DNA of 64,000 bases from an uncultured Acidobacteriota bacterium (GTDB taxonomy: Bacteria > Acidobacteriota > Vicinamibacteria > Fen-336): NCBI GenBank assembly GCA_902826455.1, contig CADEEV010000002.1:1-64000 (forward strand), in the 5' to 3' direction. The notes under the pieces were generated by a model, which was not told where the DNA came from, ran no database searches, and worked only from the letters and a program-made list of their open reading frames with translations. Each line of letters starts with the position of its first letter. The first letter of the stretch is position 1. Positions 26,181 through 34,227 of this stretch are shown piece after piece. A program made the position numbers and the translations under genes.

Positions 26181-27713
26181 CTAGTTGACGTCGGAGACGC
26201 CGGGCGTCGGCCGCAACGTCAGCGAGCCGTCGTCGTTCAGCTTCTGGCGGCAGGCCCAGCGCACGGGATGACGCGCGCCCTTCACCTCGAGCTCCGCCGA
26301 GACGCGGAGGCCCTTCCAGTCGGTGCCGTCGGGTAGCGGGAACAGGGCCTGGCGGACCTTGCCGGGCAGCGGGTAGCCGGGGTCGAGGGAGCCTGCCACG
26401 TCGACCTTGCCGTCGAGGCTGCGCACGCGGACCCTCAGCACGCCGGGCACGCCCGCGATGCCGTCGTTCGTGAAGCCGATGACCAGGGACGGGTGACCGT
26501 CGCGCGAGGTGCGCCACACCCACGAGGGCCGCACGCGATAGCCGATGCGGCGGGCCAGGGCATCGAAGCCGGCAGGGTACTGGTCGTAGTACCGCTTCAA
26601 GCCCTCGGCGGAGATGTGCTGCCAGTTCCAGAGCGAGAAGTAGTGCGCCCCCACGTCCTTGACGTGCGAGATCACGTTCTCCGTGTGGGGCACGCCGTCG
26701 TCCAGCTTGAGGGACTCGGGCGAGCCGTCGGACGTGCCCACCTCGATCGTCGCGCCCGTCCAGGGCGGCCGGTTGCTGAGCGCCTCGATCTGCTCGTTCT
26801 CGATGAAGATCGTGTCGGTCCTCAGCCAGTTGAACGAGCGGATCGTGCGGTCGAGGACTTCCGAGTTCCCGACGTGGCTGAAGTCGGGCTGCGTGTTCGT
26901 GACGAGCGGCGTCTTCTTGAACGCGGCCTGCTGGGTCTCGAACATCCTCACGAACGTCCGCTCGGCCGTGACCGAGTCGGGGAACGGGTGGCGCGGGTTC
27001 TCGAAGGGCCACGTGTGCCCCTCGCCCCAGAAGCCGTACATCATCGTGTCGACGTACTCGACCTGCGGGCTGCCGTCGTAGGTCGCGAGCCACTGGACGA
27101 GGTCGGCGAAGGCGGCCTGGTACTCGGGGTGGTCGTAGCGCGGCTCGTACTGGGTCTTGCCGGCCCAGTCGCCCATCTTCACGAGCGGCACCTTCGCGGA
27201 CACGAAGTCGGGCATCGCGAGCGTCGGGATGTTCGGGTTGCCGAGCTGGATCCGGAACGCGACGCGCTTGCCGTGGCGCTTCGCCGCGTCGAACGTCAGC
27301 TTCCAGTGCGGGTCGGGATCGAAGCGGCCCGGCCCCTTGTGGACGTGGCGCCAGTCGACGCGCAGGTAGACGCTCGTGCCGAGCGGGTAGGCGACCAGGT
27401 CCTCGATCGACTGCTCGAGGCTCTTCGGCGATTTCTTGAGCCCGGCCTCGTCCCACACGTACGTGATCAGGCCCATGCCGTAGTTCGGGACGACCTCGCT
27501 CGACGGCATGGTCGCCATCACGACGTCCCACGACGGCACGAGCTCCTCGGGGAACGGGCCTTGATAGAGCCGGTCGGCGACGGGAGGCGCCGCGCCCCAG
27601 TCGTAGCGGTCCCAGTTGTGGGCCGGCACGACCGCCCCGGCCTTCGGAGCCGGAAGCGCCTGGCTCGCCGCGACGAGGCCGACAGCCTTCAACGCGTCGC
27701 GGCGGGAGAACAT
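26181..27713 (-). CDS. Tat-exported glycoside-hydrolase-like protein
   Basis: A 510-residue protein whose N-terminus FSRRDALKAVGLVAASQALP is a twin-arginine export signal (SRRDxLK), so it folds before export. The body has a TIM-barrel feel: TSVYLRVDWRHVHKGPGRFD, KRVAFRIQLGNPNIPTLAMP, VEYVDTMMYGFWGEGHTWP (glutamate after W/G, a possible catalytic residue) and IFIENEQ. The C-terminal ~110 residues form a beta-sandwich. This resembles the DUF4832/GH42-like group, but I cannot name the exact family or substrate. ATG 27713 is chosen because the Tat motif starts there. The gene sits 35 bases after the acetyltransferase gene and ten bases before the large hydrolase, indicating one operon. Confidence 0.75.
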   Translation of the reverse strand: MFSRRDALKAVGLVAASQALPAPKAGAVVPAHNWDRYDWGAAPPVADRLYQGPFPEELVPSWDVVMATMPSSEVVPNYGMGLITYVWDEAGLKKSPKSLEQSIEDLVAYPLGTSVYLRVDWRHVHKGPGRFDPDPHWKLTFDAAKRHGKRVAFRIQLGNPNIPTLAMPDFVSAKVPLVKMGDWAGKTQYEPRYDHPEYQAAFADLVQWLATYDGSPQVEYVDTMMYGFWGEGHTWPFENPRHPFPDSVTAERTFVRMFETQQAAFKKTPLVTNTQPDFSHVGNSEVLDRTIRSFNWLRTDTIFIENEQIEALSNRPPWTGATIEVGTSDGSPESLKLDDGVPHTENVISHVKDVGAHYFSLWNWQHISAEGLKRYYDQYPAGFDALARRIGYRVRPSWVWRTSRDGHPSLVIGFTNDGIAGVPGVLRVRVRSLDGKVDVAGSLDPGYPLPGKVRQALFPLPDGTDWKGLRVSAELEVKGARHPVRWACRQKLNDDGSLTLRPTPGVSDVN

Positions 27714-27723
27714 AAGTATTGGA

Positions 27724-27752
27724 AGGCTAGAGAAGGAAAACGAAAGAGTCAA
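27724..27752 (-). promoter_or_regulatory. Possible internal promoter before the Tat-exported hydrolase
   Basis: On the minus strand TTGACT (27752-27747) is followed after exactly 17 bases by TAGCCT (27729-27724), ten bases before ATG 27713. The -35 box contains the TGA stop codon of the upstream acetyltransferase. It could give separate expression of the two hydrolase genes. Confidence 0.45.
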
Positions 27753-28816
27753 CCTCGAATTGGAATGGCCGGCGCCAACGGGAGGCGCAGCCGGATCTTC
27801 GTGCGCGCGTACGCGAGCGCCAGCATCGTCGCCGTCAGTGCCGCGAGGCCGACGCTCGCTTCCGAGACCGTGAGCTCGTGCCGCAGCGTCGGCGCCACGA
27901 TGCCCCCGTACACGATCTCGATGTGGATCCAGTACACGAGCAGGCTGGCCCGGCCCAGCAGGCGCAGCGGGGAGGGCCACGCCGACCACGGCGCGAGGCT
28001 CCAGGCGTAGGACAGGCCGAACACCAGCAACAGCACGCCGGTCTTGATGAGGAAGAAGCTGGGGCTCGTCCTCCAGAAGTCGTCGACCGGGTACGGCGAG
28101 GGCAGCTCGTCCAGGCGCAGCGCGATCGCCATCGTGAAGGCGCCGAAGAGCGCGAGCCCGCCCACCAGGCGGCCTTCCGAGCCCGCGCGGCGAGCGGCGG
28201 CCAGCAGCGTGCCGGCGGCCGCGCCGGCCGCGGTGAAGCCGGCCCACGGGAAGATCGGGAAGAAGGCGCCGTGGACGCGTCCCGTCCAGTAGCCCTTGAC
28301 GGCGTCGGGGATCCAGGCCGGCCACGGCGTGTCCCAGGCCAGCGGCGTCAGCACTGCGATGACCGCGGCCAGACCGACCGCACGCCAGAGGCGCGCCGCG
28401 TGGGACGGCGCCGACAGCGCCACGAGCCCGACCATCAGCATCGAGAGGCCGATGCAGTTGAGCACGTCGACCCGGGTCAGGCCGCTCACCCTCACGAAGC
28501 CGCTGGTCGCGAACATCCAGAGCCGGAAGGCGACCGCGTACGCGAGCACCTCGAGGCCGCGCCGGGCCATTTCCCAGCGCACCGTCGCGACCGAGGCCCC
28601 GTGGCCGTGGCGGAGCTCGGCCAGGAGGGCCAGGCCCAGGCCCGCGAGGAACAAGAAAAGTGGCGCCGGATAGCCCCCGACGAGGCGGCTCAAGCCATAG
28701 AATCCGCTGGTCTTGGCTTCCGGCGTCAGCCAGGAATGGTAGGCGTGGGTCTGCATCATGAGGAGCACGGCGAAGCCGCGCATCCAATCGACGTAGGAAA
28801 CCCGTGCCCTGGTCAT
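27749..28816 (-). CDS. HGSNAT-like (DUF1624) membrane acetyltransferase
   Basis: A 355-residue protein with about ten membrane segments. The N-terminal block RVSYVDWMRGFAVLLMMQTH and YPAPLFLFLAGLGLALLAE match the catalytic domain of heparan-alpha-glucosaminide N-acetyltransferase and the DUF1624 group, which move acetyl groups across a membrane to a sugar amine. Other membrane acyltransferase-3-like families look similar, so the exact acceptor is not certain. It is first in the minus-strand operon that continues with two exported hydrolases, which suggests modification or processing of an amino-sugar glycan. The ATG is divergent from pcnB, only 57 bases away. Confidence 0.75.
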   Translation of the reverse strand: MTRARVSYVDWMRGFAVLLMMQTHAYHSWLTPEAKTSGFYGLSRLVGGYPAPLFLFLAGLGLALLAELRHGHGASVATVRWEMARRGLEVLAYAVAFRLWMFATSGFVRVSGLTRVDVLNCIGLSMLMVGLVALSAPSHAARLWRAVGLAAVIAVLTPLAWDTPWPAWIPDAVKGYWTGRVHGAFFPIFPWAGFTAAGAAAGTLLAAARRAGSEGRLVGGLALFGAFTMAIALRLDELPSPYPVDDFWRTSPSFFLIKTGVLLLVFGLSYAWSLAPWSAWPSPLRLLGRASLLVYWIHIEIVYGGIVAPTLRHELTVSEASVGLAALTATMLALAYARTKIRLRLPLAPAIPIRG

Positions 28817-28841
28817 CGCCCCGTTCCCGAGAAGGCTCCAC

Positions 28842-28847
28842 TATAAT
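28842..28847 (+). promoter_or_regulatory. Consensus -10 box for pcnB
   Basis: A perfect TATAAT lies 26 bases before the TTG start of pcnB, in the 57-base divergent spacer with the acetyltransferase gene. No good -35 hexamer is seen at 16-18 bases upstream. The leader would be about 20 bases. Confidence 0.55.
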
Positions 28848-28873
28848 GGCCCGGTCCTGAGAGCGCCTCTTCA

Positions 28874-30274
28874 TTGAACAATTCCCCGCGCATCCTGCCG
28901 CGATCCGAGCACACGCTCTCGCGGCGGAACATCGATCCCGACGCGCTGAAGGTCCTCTATCGCCTGAAGACCAACGAGTACGTCGCGTATCTCGTGGGCG
29001 GCGGCGTGCGCGACCTGCTCCTGGGCCGCAAGCCGAAGGACTTCGACATCGGCACGAGCGCCAATCCCCAGCAGGTGAAGCGGCTCTTCAAGAACTGCTT
29101 CATCATCGGCCGCCGCTTCCGCCTGTGCCACGTGCGCTTCGGCAAGAAGGTGATCGAGGTCTCGACGTTCCGGAAGCAGGCCGAGGCCGAGCAGGGCGAC
29201 ACCCTGATCCGCCGCGACAACGTGTTCGGCACGCCCGAGGAGGACGCGTTCCGCCGCGACTTCACGGTCAACGCGCTCTTCTACGACATCGCGACGTTCT
29301 CGGTGATCGACTACGTCGAGGGCCTGCCGGACCTCGAGGCCCGCGTGATCCGCACGATCGGCGATCCCGGCGTGCGCCTGCGCGAGGACCCGGTGCGCAT
29401 GCTGCGGGCGGTCGCGCTCGCCTCGCGCCTCGAGTTCACGATCGACCGCGACACGGTCGAGGCGATCCGCTTCCTGCGCAGCGAGATCGTGAAGTCGAGC
29501 CCGGCCCGCATCCTCGAGGAGTTCTACAAGATCCTGCGGCAGGGCGCCGCGCGCCGCACGTTCCAGAGCCTCCACGAGACCGGCCTGCTCGCCTACATCC
29601 TTCCCGAGGCCGACCGCGCGATCACCGACGGCGGGGAAGCGTTCCTCGGCAGCCTCGCGCGCCTCGACGAGTACCGCAACGCGGGCCGCGCCGCGCCCGA
29701 GGAGCTCACGAACTCGATCCTGCTCGGGACGATGCTGGTGCCGCTCGGCGCGCCCCTGCGCCGTCCGATCGTTCCGCCCTTGCGCCGCTCGCCCGATCCG
29801 GAGCCCGAGCGCACCGCCCCGGTCGACGAGAACGAGGAGACCGTGACCGGACCGGTCGAAGACCTGGCCGCCGAGCTCGCGGCCCTCGACGAGCCCGAGG
29901 AGCTGACCGACTCGGCCCCGACCGGCCCGCCGCCGCCGCTGGCCCTGCCCTTCGCGCGCCGCGATCTGGATCGACTGCGCTTGATCCTGCTGGCCCAGCG
30001 CCGCCTGCGCGAGGTCGAGCGCTCGGCGGGGATCAAGCACCAGCTCGCCGCGCGCCCCTATTTCGGCGATGCACTGCGTTGGCTCGAGATCCACGGCGGC
30101 CTCGAGGGCCAGGAGCTGGTCGCGCACTGGAAGAGCCTCGACCTGGGCGACTTGCCGGCGCCAGCGGCCACCGCCGAGGGCGGCGACGCGCTGCCGCCCG
30201 AAGACGACGCTCCCGAGCTCGGCCGCCGCCCGCGCCGTCGTCGTCGCCGTCGCCGGCCCCGACCTGCGGTGTGA
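28874..30274 (+). CDS. pcnB: Polynucleotide adenylyltransferase (poly(A) polymerase I)
   Basis: A 466-residue class II nucleotidyltransferase. The head domain carries AYLVGGGVRDLLLGRKPKDF and FDIGTSA, the two-aspartate catalytic block. RRDFTVNALFYD and RLREDPVRMLRAVALASRL follow, and the neck FYKILRQGAARRTFQSLHETGLL is typical of PcnB rather than of a CCA-adding enzyme. It adds poly(A) tails that promote RNA decay. Two additions stand out: a Pro/Glu-rich insert at about 300-350, and a very arginine-rich C-terminus after residue 450 suited to RNA binding. The start is TTG. The stop overlaps the GTG of the rhomboid gene as GTGA. Confidence 0.88.
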   Translation: MNNSPRILPRSEHTLSRRNIDPDALKVLYRLKTNEYVAYLVGGGVRDLLLGRKPKDFDIGTSANPQQVKRLFKNCFIIGRRFRLCHVRFGKKVIEVSTFRKQAEAEQGDTLIRRDNVFGTPEEDAFRRDFTVNALFYDIATFSVIDYVEGLPDLEARVIRTIGDPGVRLREDPVRMLRAVALASRLEFTIDRDTVEAIRFLRSEIVKSSPARILEEFYKILRQGAARRTFQSLHETGLLAYILPEADRAITDGGEAFLGSLARLDEYRNAGRAAPEELTNSILLGTMLVPLGAPLRRPIVPPLRRSPDPEPERTAPVDENEETVTGPVEDLAAELAALDEPEELTDSAPTGPPPPLALPFARRDLDRLRLILLAQRRLREVERSAGIKHQLAARPYFGDALRWLEIHGGLEGQELVAHWKSLDLGDLPAPAATAEGGDALPPEDDAPELGRRPRRRRRRRRPRPAV

Positions 30275-31020
30275 TCCCGCTCCGCGACGACGTCCCCGCC
30301 CGCCGCTTTCCGTTCGTCAACATCACCCTGATCGCGCTCAACGGCCTCGCGTTCCTCTGGGAGCTGGGCCTGGGCGACGGGCTGCCGCGCTTCTTCTCGG
30401 CGGCCTCGGTGATCCCGGCGCTCTTCACGGGGCCGGATCGGTCGCTGGGTCCGATCGAGGCCGTCCTCACGACGCTGACTCCGGACCTCGGCTTCCGCGT
30501 CTTCTTCAGCATGTTCCTGCACGGCGGCTGGATGCACTTCCTCGGCAACATGCTCTATCTCTGGATCTTCGGCGACAACGTCGAGGACCGCATGGGCCAC
30601 GGCCGCTACGTCGTCTTCTACCTGCTCTGCGGCTGGGTCGCGACGTACGCCCACATCTGGGCCTCGCCCGCGTCGACGCTGCCGTCGATCGGCGCGTCCG
30701 GCGCGATCGCCGGCGTGCTCGGCGCCTACATCACGCTCTATCCCCACGCGAAGGTCGTGATGTTGCTGCCGCTCGGCCTCTTCACCCAGCTCGTGAAGGT
30801 GCCGGCCTTCTTCTTCCTCGGCTTCTGGTTCCTGCAGCAGGCGCTGTTCGGCAGCTTCAGCCTCGGCAGCCCCGACGACAAGGGCGGCGTCGCCTGGTTC
30901 GCCCACATCGGCGGCTTCGTCGCGGGCCTGGCGCTCGTCGCCTTCTTCCAGGTCCCGCAGCGCCGTCCCGCGTCGCGCGAAGCGTGGTGGGAAGACGGCT
31001 GGGGTCGCCGTCGCGGTTGA
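30271..31020 (+). CDS. Rhomboid-family intramembrane serine protease
   Basis: A 249-residue protein with six to seven membrane helices. MIPLRDDVPARRFPFVNITL is the classic N-terminus of this bacterial rhomboid group. The catalytic serine is at about S143 in IGASGAIAGVLGAY and the histidine at about H212 in FAHIGGFVAG; HGGWMHFLGNMLYLWIFGDN in the L1 region is also conserved. It cleaves membrane proteins within or near the bilayer; substrates are unknown. Translation starts at GTG overlapping the pcnB stop, so the two are coupled. Its own stop codon lies within the TTGACA of the following tRNA promoter. Confidence 0.92.
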   Translation: MIPLRDDVPARRFPFVNITLIALNGLAFLWELGLGDGLPRFFSAASVIPALFTGPDRSLGPIEAVLTTLTPDLGFRVFFSMFLHGGWMHFLGNMLYLWIFGDNVEDRMGHGRYVVFYLLCGWVATYAHIWASPASTLPSIGASGAIAGVLGAYITLYPHAKVVMLLPLGLFTQLVKVPAFFFLGFWFLQQALFGSFSLGSPDDKGGVAWFAHIGGFVAGLALVAFFQVPQRRPASREAWWEDGWGRRRG

Positions 31021-31045
31021 CAGCTTCGGGGTGCTCTCATAGACT
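31017..31045 (+). promoter_or_regulatory. Promoter of the tRNA-Val/tRNA-Asp unit
   Basis: TTGACA (31017-31022), an exact 17-base spacer, then TAGACT (31040-31045, four of six matches). Predicted initiation is near 31052, ten bases before the mature tRNA-Val 5' end. The -35 box includes the TGA stop of the rhomboid gene. Confidence 0.8.
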
Positions 31046-31061
31046 CCGCGTTTGTCCCGCC

Positions 31062-31136
31062 GGGCGGTTAGCTCAGCGGTAGAGCGTCGGCCTTACAAGC
31101 CGAGGGCCACAGGTTCGAATCCTGTACCGCCCACCA
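31062..31136 (+). tRNA. tRNA-Val (anticodon TAC)
   Basis: A 75-base cloverleaf with acceptor stem GGGCGGT/ACCGCCC, D-loop AGCTCAGCGGTAGAGC and anticodon stem TCGGC/GCCGA with loop CTTACAA (anticodon TAC, reading GUA). The T-arm is ACAGGTTCGAATCCTGT. The 3' CCA is encoded (31134-31136). All stems pair without mismatch. Confidence 0.97.
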
Positions 31137-31176
31137 GCTCTACAGCTCGCGATCGCCCCTCACGGAACCACCGAGC

Positions 31177-31245
<69 letters not shown>

Positions 31246-31253
<8 letters not shown>

Positions 31254-31341
31254 ATTTTCATCAACCTCGAAATCGTCGGTGTGGTCGCGACTCCGCGACC
31301 TCGCTGACGCTCGGCGCCGAGCCGAACCCCCGCCAATTTTC
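31246..31341 (+). repeat. Direct repeat of the tRNA-Asp 3' end (att-like)
   Basis: CCCCGCCAATTTTC occurs at 31246-31259, covering the last eight bases of tRNA-Asp, and again at 31328-31341. Similarity extends to ATCAACC versus TCAACC just after. A copied tRNA 3' end is the usual scar of site-specific integration. The copies enclose only 68 bases, so this may be a residual or tandem attachment site rather than the two ends of a whole element. Confidence 0.6.
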
Positions 31342-31512
31342 TCAACCAGTCGGCGTTTGCAAGTCGCGACTTCAGTGATGCCTGGGCGCCGCATCGCATT
31401 GCCTGACGACTATTGAGCCTCGCTTGACCGTACGTCCCGCGTGGCATGTGCCAGAAGCCAACCTCCCCGACGGCTATGGCGACCCCTTGCGCCTCAGCGC
31501 GTGTACGGAAGG
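31254..31512. other. Non-coding spacer with palindromes after tRNA-Asp
   Basis: No gene is supported here. It holds three perfect symmetric sequences: hairpin GGTCGCG-ACTC-CGCGACC (31283-31300), palindrome GCTCGGCGCCGAGC (31309-31322) and palindrome AAGTCGCGACTT (31361-31372). The nonamer GTCGCGACT appears at 31284-31292 and 31363-31371. The first hairpin could end tRNA transcription, although it has no T-tract. Confidence 0.5.
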
Positions 31513-33924
31513 TCAGTTGGCCGGAATCGCTGGCGGCTGAACCTCTGAGACGGCGCTCTCACGCGCACGCTTGGCGAGGCGCTCCTCGTATTTGAGCGCC
31601 GCAACGCGATCCCGGAATTCCGCAAAGTGATCGATTGGTTGCGTGAGGTTCTCATCAAGGTTGAAATCACGTCGTAGTTTCTCGGTCGCAAGGTGTAGCT
31701 CGTCGCCCGCCTCCGAGTTCTCAAGCGACGCTTGTACCTCTTCGATAAGCAAGCGTCCGCGTTCTCGCGTCGTGGTCGTCTGGTAGTCAGCCAGGAACCC
31801 CGCCACGGTCCGGTTGAGTCGGTTGCTGAGGCGGCGGTCCTCTTCACGCTGGTGAGCCTTCCGAAGCATCTTCGACAGCGCCGCTAGGAGCTGGCCAACG
31901 TTCTGCTCGGTATCGGTCCAGCCGTCTGGTGGAATCTTCGCGGTACGGGACGCAACGAGGGCGCCGACCACTTCTTTCGCGAAGCCAACCTTCTCTATGT
32001 GGGCATCTGGGCCAAGCTGCTCCGCAAAGGCACTCTTGAGAGCATCGAATAGCGATCCCGAGTTCGATGTCAGCTTGCCGGCGATGTGCTCTCCGGTGAA
32101 GAGTTCTACTTTCTCGCGCGCAACATCGCACACCTTCACCGCGTAGCTCCGCGCCGCCGCCAGCGCCAACGGCAACGAGACTAGGTCCTCGAGTTCCTTC
32201 ACGACCACGCCTTCGACTATGGATAGCCTGGCAACCTTCGCCCATTCGCCGATCTGAAGGACAAAGTCGGAGGGCAACACTTCCTTGTTGCGTGCGCCAC
32301 CTCGCGCCAGGGCTTTGGCCGCGTCGGTCCCAGCACTATCACTGTCGAGCAGGGCCACGCAGGGAGGGCGAACCACATCTCTGCCGCGAGCCAGGTAGAC
32401 CAGATAGGGCAGGCTAGATGCAGACCCTGCCGGAACAATCGTAACGTTGTTGAGGTCGAGCACCTCCAGCTTCGCCGCTTTCCGACTGTGAAGCAGGTGG
32501 GCACTCATTCCTGCCAGTAGCACCTGGTCGGCAAGGCCTTCAACGAAAAGGTTGGATCCTCCGATAAAGGAAGTCTCTGCTACGAAGGCACCAAGCGACG
32601 ATCGCAGCGGCTCATAGTGATTTCGTGCGACGTCCTTGACCACCCGAGTGCCTTCGTCGGTGACGCCCTTGTCTAGCACCCGGATCCGGTCCCCAGAGTT
32701 GCGATTGATCAAGAACGGAGAGTGGGTGACGTACAGGATCTGATCCCGGCGCTCCTTATCCTCTGGCTGTGCGAATTCCTCGAGGATGCGTAGCAGATCT
32801 TGTTGTCCTTGGCTAGAGAGGTAGGCATCGGGTTCGTCCATCAGCAGGATTTCCGGTCTGCCAGAGGTCTGCGGCTCGTGCGCGAGGAGTTGCACGTGGT
32901 AGCTGAGGAAGAACTTGAGTCCGCCGCTTCGCTCTGCAAAGGAATAGTCCGTACCTGTTCGATCGCGAATCGTGAATACGAGTTCGTACTCGCGGGGCGA
33001 AACCGTTAGGCGAAATTCTCGATCCTGTGCCCACCAGCGTGGAAAATTGAGGTGTGTCGCGAGAGACGAGTTGATCTTCTGAATGATGCCCTGGACATAG
33101 CCTTCGCGTTCGTCGGCTATGGCATCTGCGAGATCCTTGAAAGTAGTCGGATCAATCTTTGCAACCCGAAACAACAATGCTCGACCCAGCTCGTACTGCC
33201 GACTGTCACTAGCCTTGGCTGTCTGGACCGAGCTGTCCCCCAACAGGCCGAACAGAGTCGGGGCGGCCTTCGTAAAATCCTCCAGGTTCGGCCACGACTT
33301 CCCGAGCATGCCTTCCACGACCGCGCGACGAGAACGCCGAGAACCGAGTGGGCGTCGGGTGCCTGAGGCTAACTCGTGAAGCGGAATGCTGGCAGGAAGG
33401 GGCACATTCGCGTCAAGGCGAAAGACGCTTGGAAGGACAGCGCTGAGGTCGCTAGCCTTGGGGCTGACTGGCTTGGGTTCAGTCTGATTCGTGGGGTAGA
33501 GGAGTGGAGCCTTGCCGCTAGCCCGGAAGATATGGAAACGATCGCCAATGGCGAGATCAAGGGCCAGGTGTTTCTTGGCGAGCGCGACATCGTCACTGTT
33601 CAAAACCTCAAACTCGCCCCCGAAATCTGGGGACCTGCGCTTTCCCTGTTCGACTGAAAAGAAATGCGAGTAGCGGCAGAAGTCACTGCGATCGATACCC
33701 TCCCCCGTGATCAGCTTCTCGATCGCATCCAGTAGGTGACTCTTGCCAGATTCATTGGCGCCGACGATGGTTGTGATCGACGGGTCAACGTCCATGCGCA
33801 CATATGGGTACCAAGTTCCGTCGACAAGTTCCCAAGGGTCGGGCCGGGATCCCCGAACAAACTTCCGCTCGTAGTCGTAGTTGAACGACTTATAGAACCT
33901 GACATAGACCCTAGTGAGCTGCAT
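31513..33924 (-). CDS. OLD-family ATPase/TOPRIM nuclease
   Basis: A protein of about 803 residues. The N-terminal ATPase has Walker A GANESGKS at residues 55-62, an ABC-like signature (ERSGGLKFFLSYH), Walker B EILLMDEPDAYLSSQGQQDL and the switch histidine in YVTHSPFLI. A TOPRIM domain follows (LFVEGLADQVLL near 461, ALLDSDSAGTDAAKA near 526), and the C-terminal ~200 residues are helical. This is the OLD architecture: ATP-regulated nucleases that often defend against phage. No UvrD-like GajB gene is adjacent, so it looks like a stand-alone class 1 type, though longer than P2 Old. ATG 33924 has GAGG five bases upstream; ATG 33942 is the alternative. Base composition (one line counted at 60% GC) is lower than the neighbours, which suggests transfer. 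Confidence 0.85.
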   Translation of the reverse strand: MQLTRVYVRFYKSFNYDYERKFVRGSRPDPWELVDGTWYPYVRMDVDPSITTIVGANESGKSHLLDAIEKLITGEGIDRSDFCRYSHFFSVEQGKRRSPDFGGEFEVLNSDDVALAKKHLALDLAIGDRFHIFRASGKAPLLYPTNQTEPKPVSPKASDLSAVLPSVFRLDANVPLPASIPLHELASGTRRPLGSRRSRRAVVEGMLGKSWPNLEDFTKAAPTLFGLLGDSSVQTAKASDSRQYELGRALLFRVAKIDPTTFKDLADAIADEREGYVQGIIQKINSSLATHLNFPRWWAQDREFRLTVSPREYELVFTIRDRTGTDYSFAERSGGLKFFLSYHVQLLAHEPQTSGRPEILLMDEPDAYLSSQGQQDLLRILEEFAQPEDKERRDQILYVTHSPFLINRNSGDRIRVLDKGVTDEGTRVVKDVARNHYEPLRSSLGAFVAETSFIGGSNLFVEGLADQVLLAGMSAHLLHSRKAAKLEVLDLNNVTIVPAGSASSLPYLVYLARGRDVVRPPCVALLDSDSAGTDAAKALARGGARNKEVLPSDFVLQIGEWAKVARLSIVEGVVVKELEDLVSLPLALAAARSYAVKVCDVAREKVELFTGEHIAGKLTSNSGSLFDALKSAFAEQLGPDAHIEKVGFAKEVVGALVASRTAKIPPDGWTDTEQNVGQLLAALSKMLRKAHQREEDRRLSNRLNRTVAGFLADYQTTTTRERGRLLIEEVQASLENSEAGDELHLATEKLRRDFNLDENLTQPIDHFAEFRDRVAALKYEERLAKRARESAVSEVQPPAIPAN

Positions 33925-33942
33925 CTCTCCCTCAACGCGCAT

Positions 33943-34227
33943 GCTGGAGGTTTCAAGGGAGCCGCGCTTACTCCAATGAAACCGACGGTGGTATGCGCTT
34001 TACGTAGGATCCTATTACGGTTCTAGGCTACCCAGCGCGACCAGGCGAGATCCTTCATAGGTACCCATGTCCGCAAGCGGCACTGAACCGGGGCACTATC
34101 TCGGGCGGTGCGAGCGGTCGAAACGATCCGCTGGATCCAACGCCTCTCGCCAGTAGACTTCCGCGGGTCGCGCCGCTTGTTGGGAGAAACTAGTTCGCCG
34201 ATGGCGACAGCGTTGCCGGGCCAGGTC
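33943..34227. other. Island-edge spacer without a supported gene
   Basis: About 285 bases between the OLD gene and the LamG-like gene. The composition is mixed, with lower GC near 33,960-34,030. A 72-codon frame on the minus strand (34023-34241) overlaps the end of the LamG-like gene and shows no recognisable motif, so it is not called. No third copy of the tRNA-Asp end is visible here. Confidence 0.4.

Noticed and set aside
21401-26188. A 1595-codon plus-strand frame across the receptor end and the fused hydrolase
   Set aside because: Antisense or out-of-frame to two genes with clear signal peptides and domains; composition is repetitive Arg/Ala/Gly/Val.
31513-33924. Gabija system
   Set aside because: The ATPase/TOPRIM protein resembles GajA-type OLD proteins, but there is no UvrD/Rep-like GajB gene on either side, so only a stand-alone OLD call is supported.
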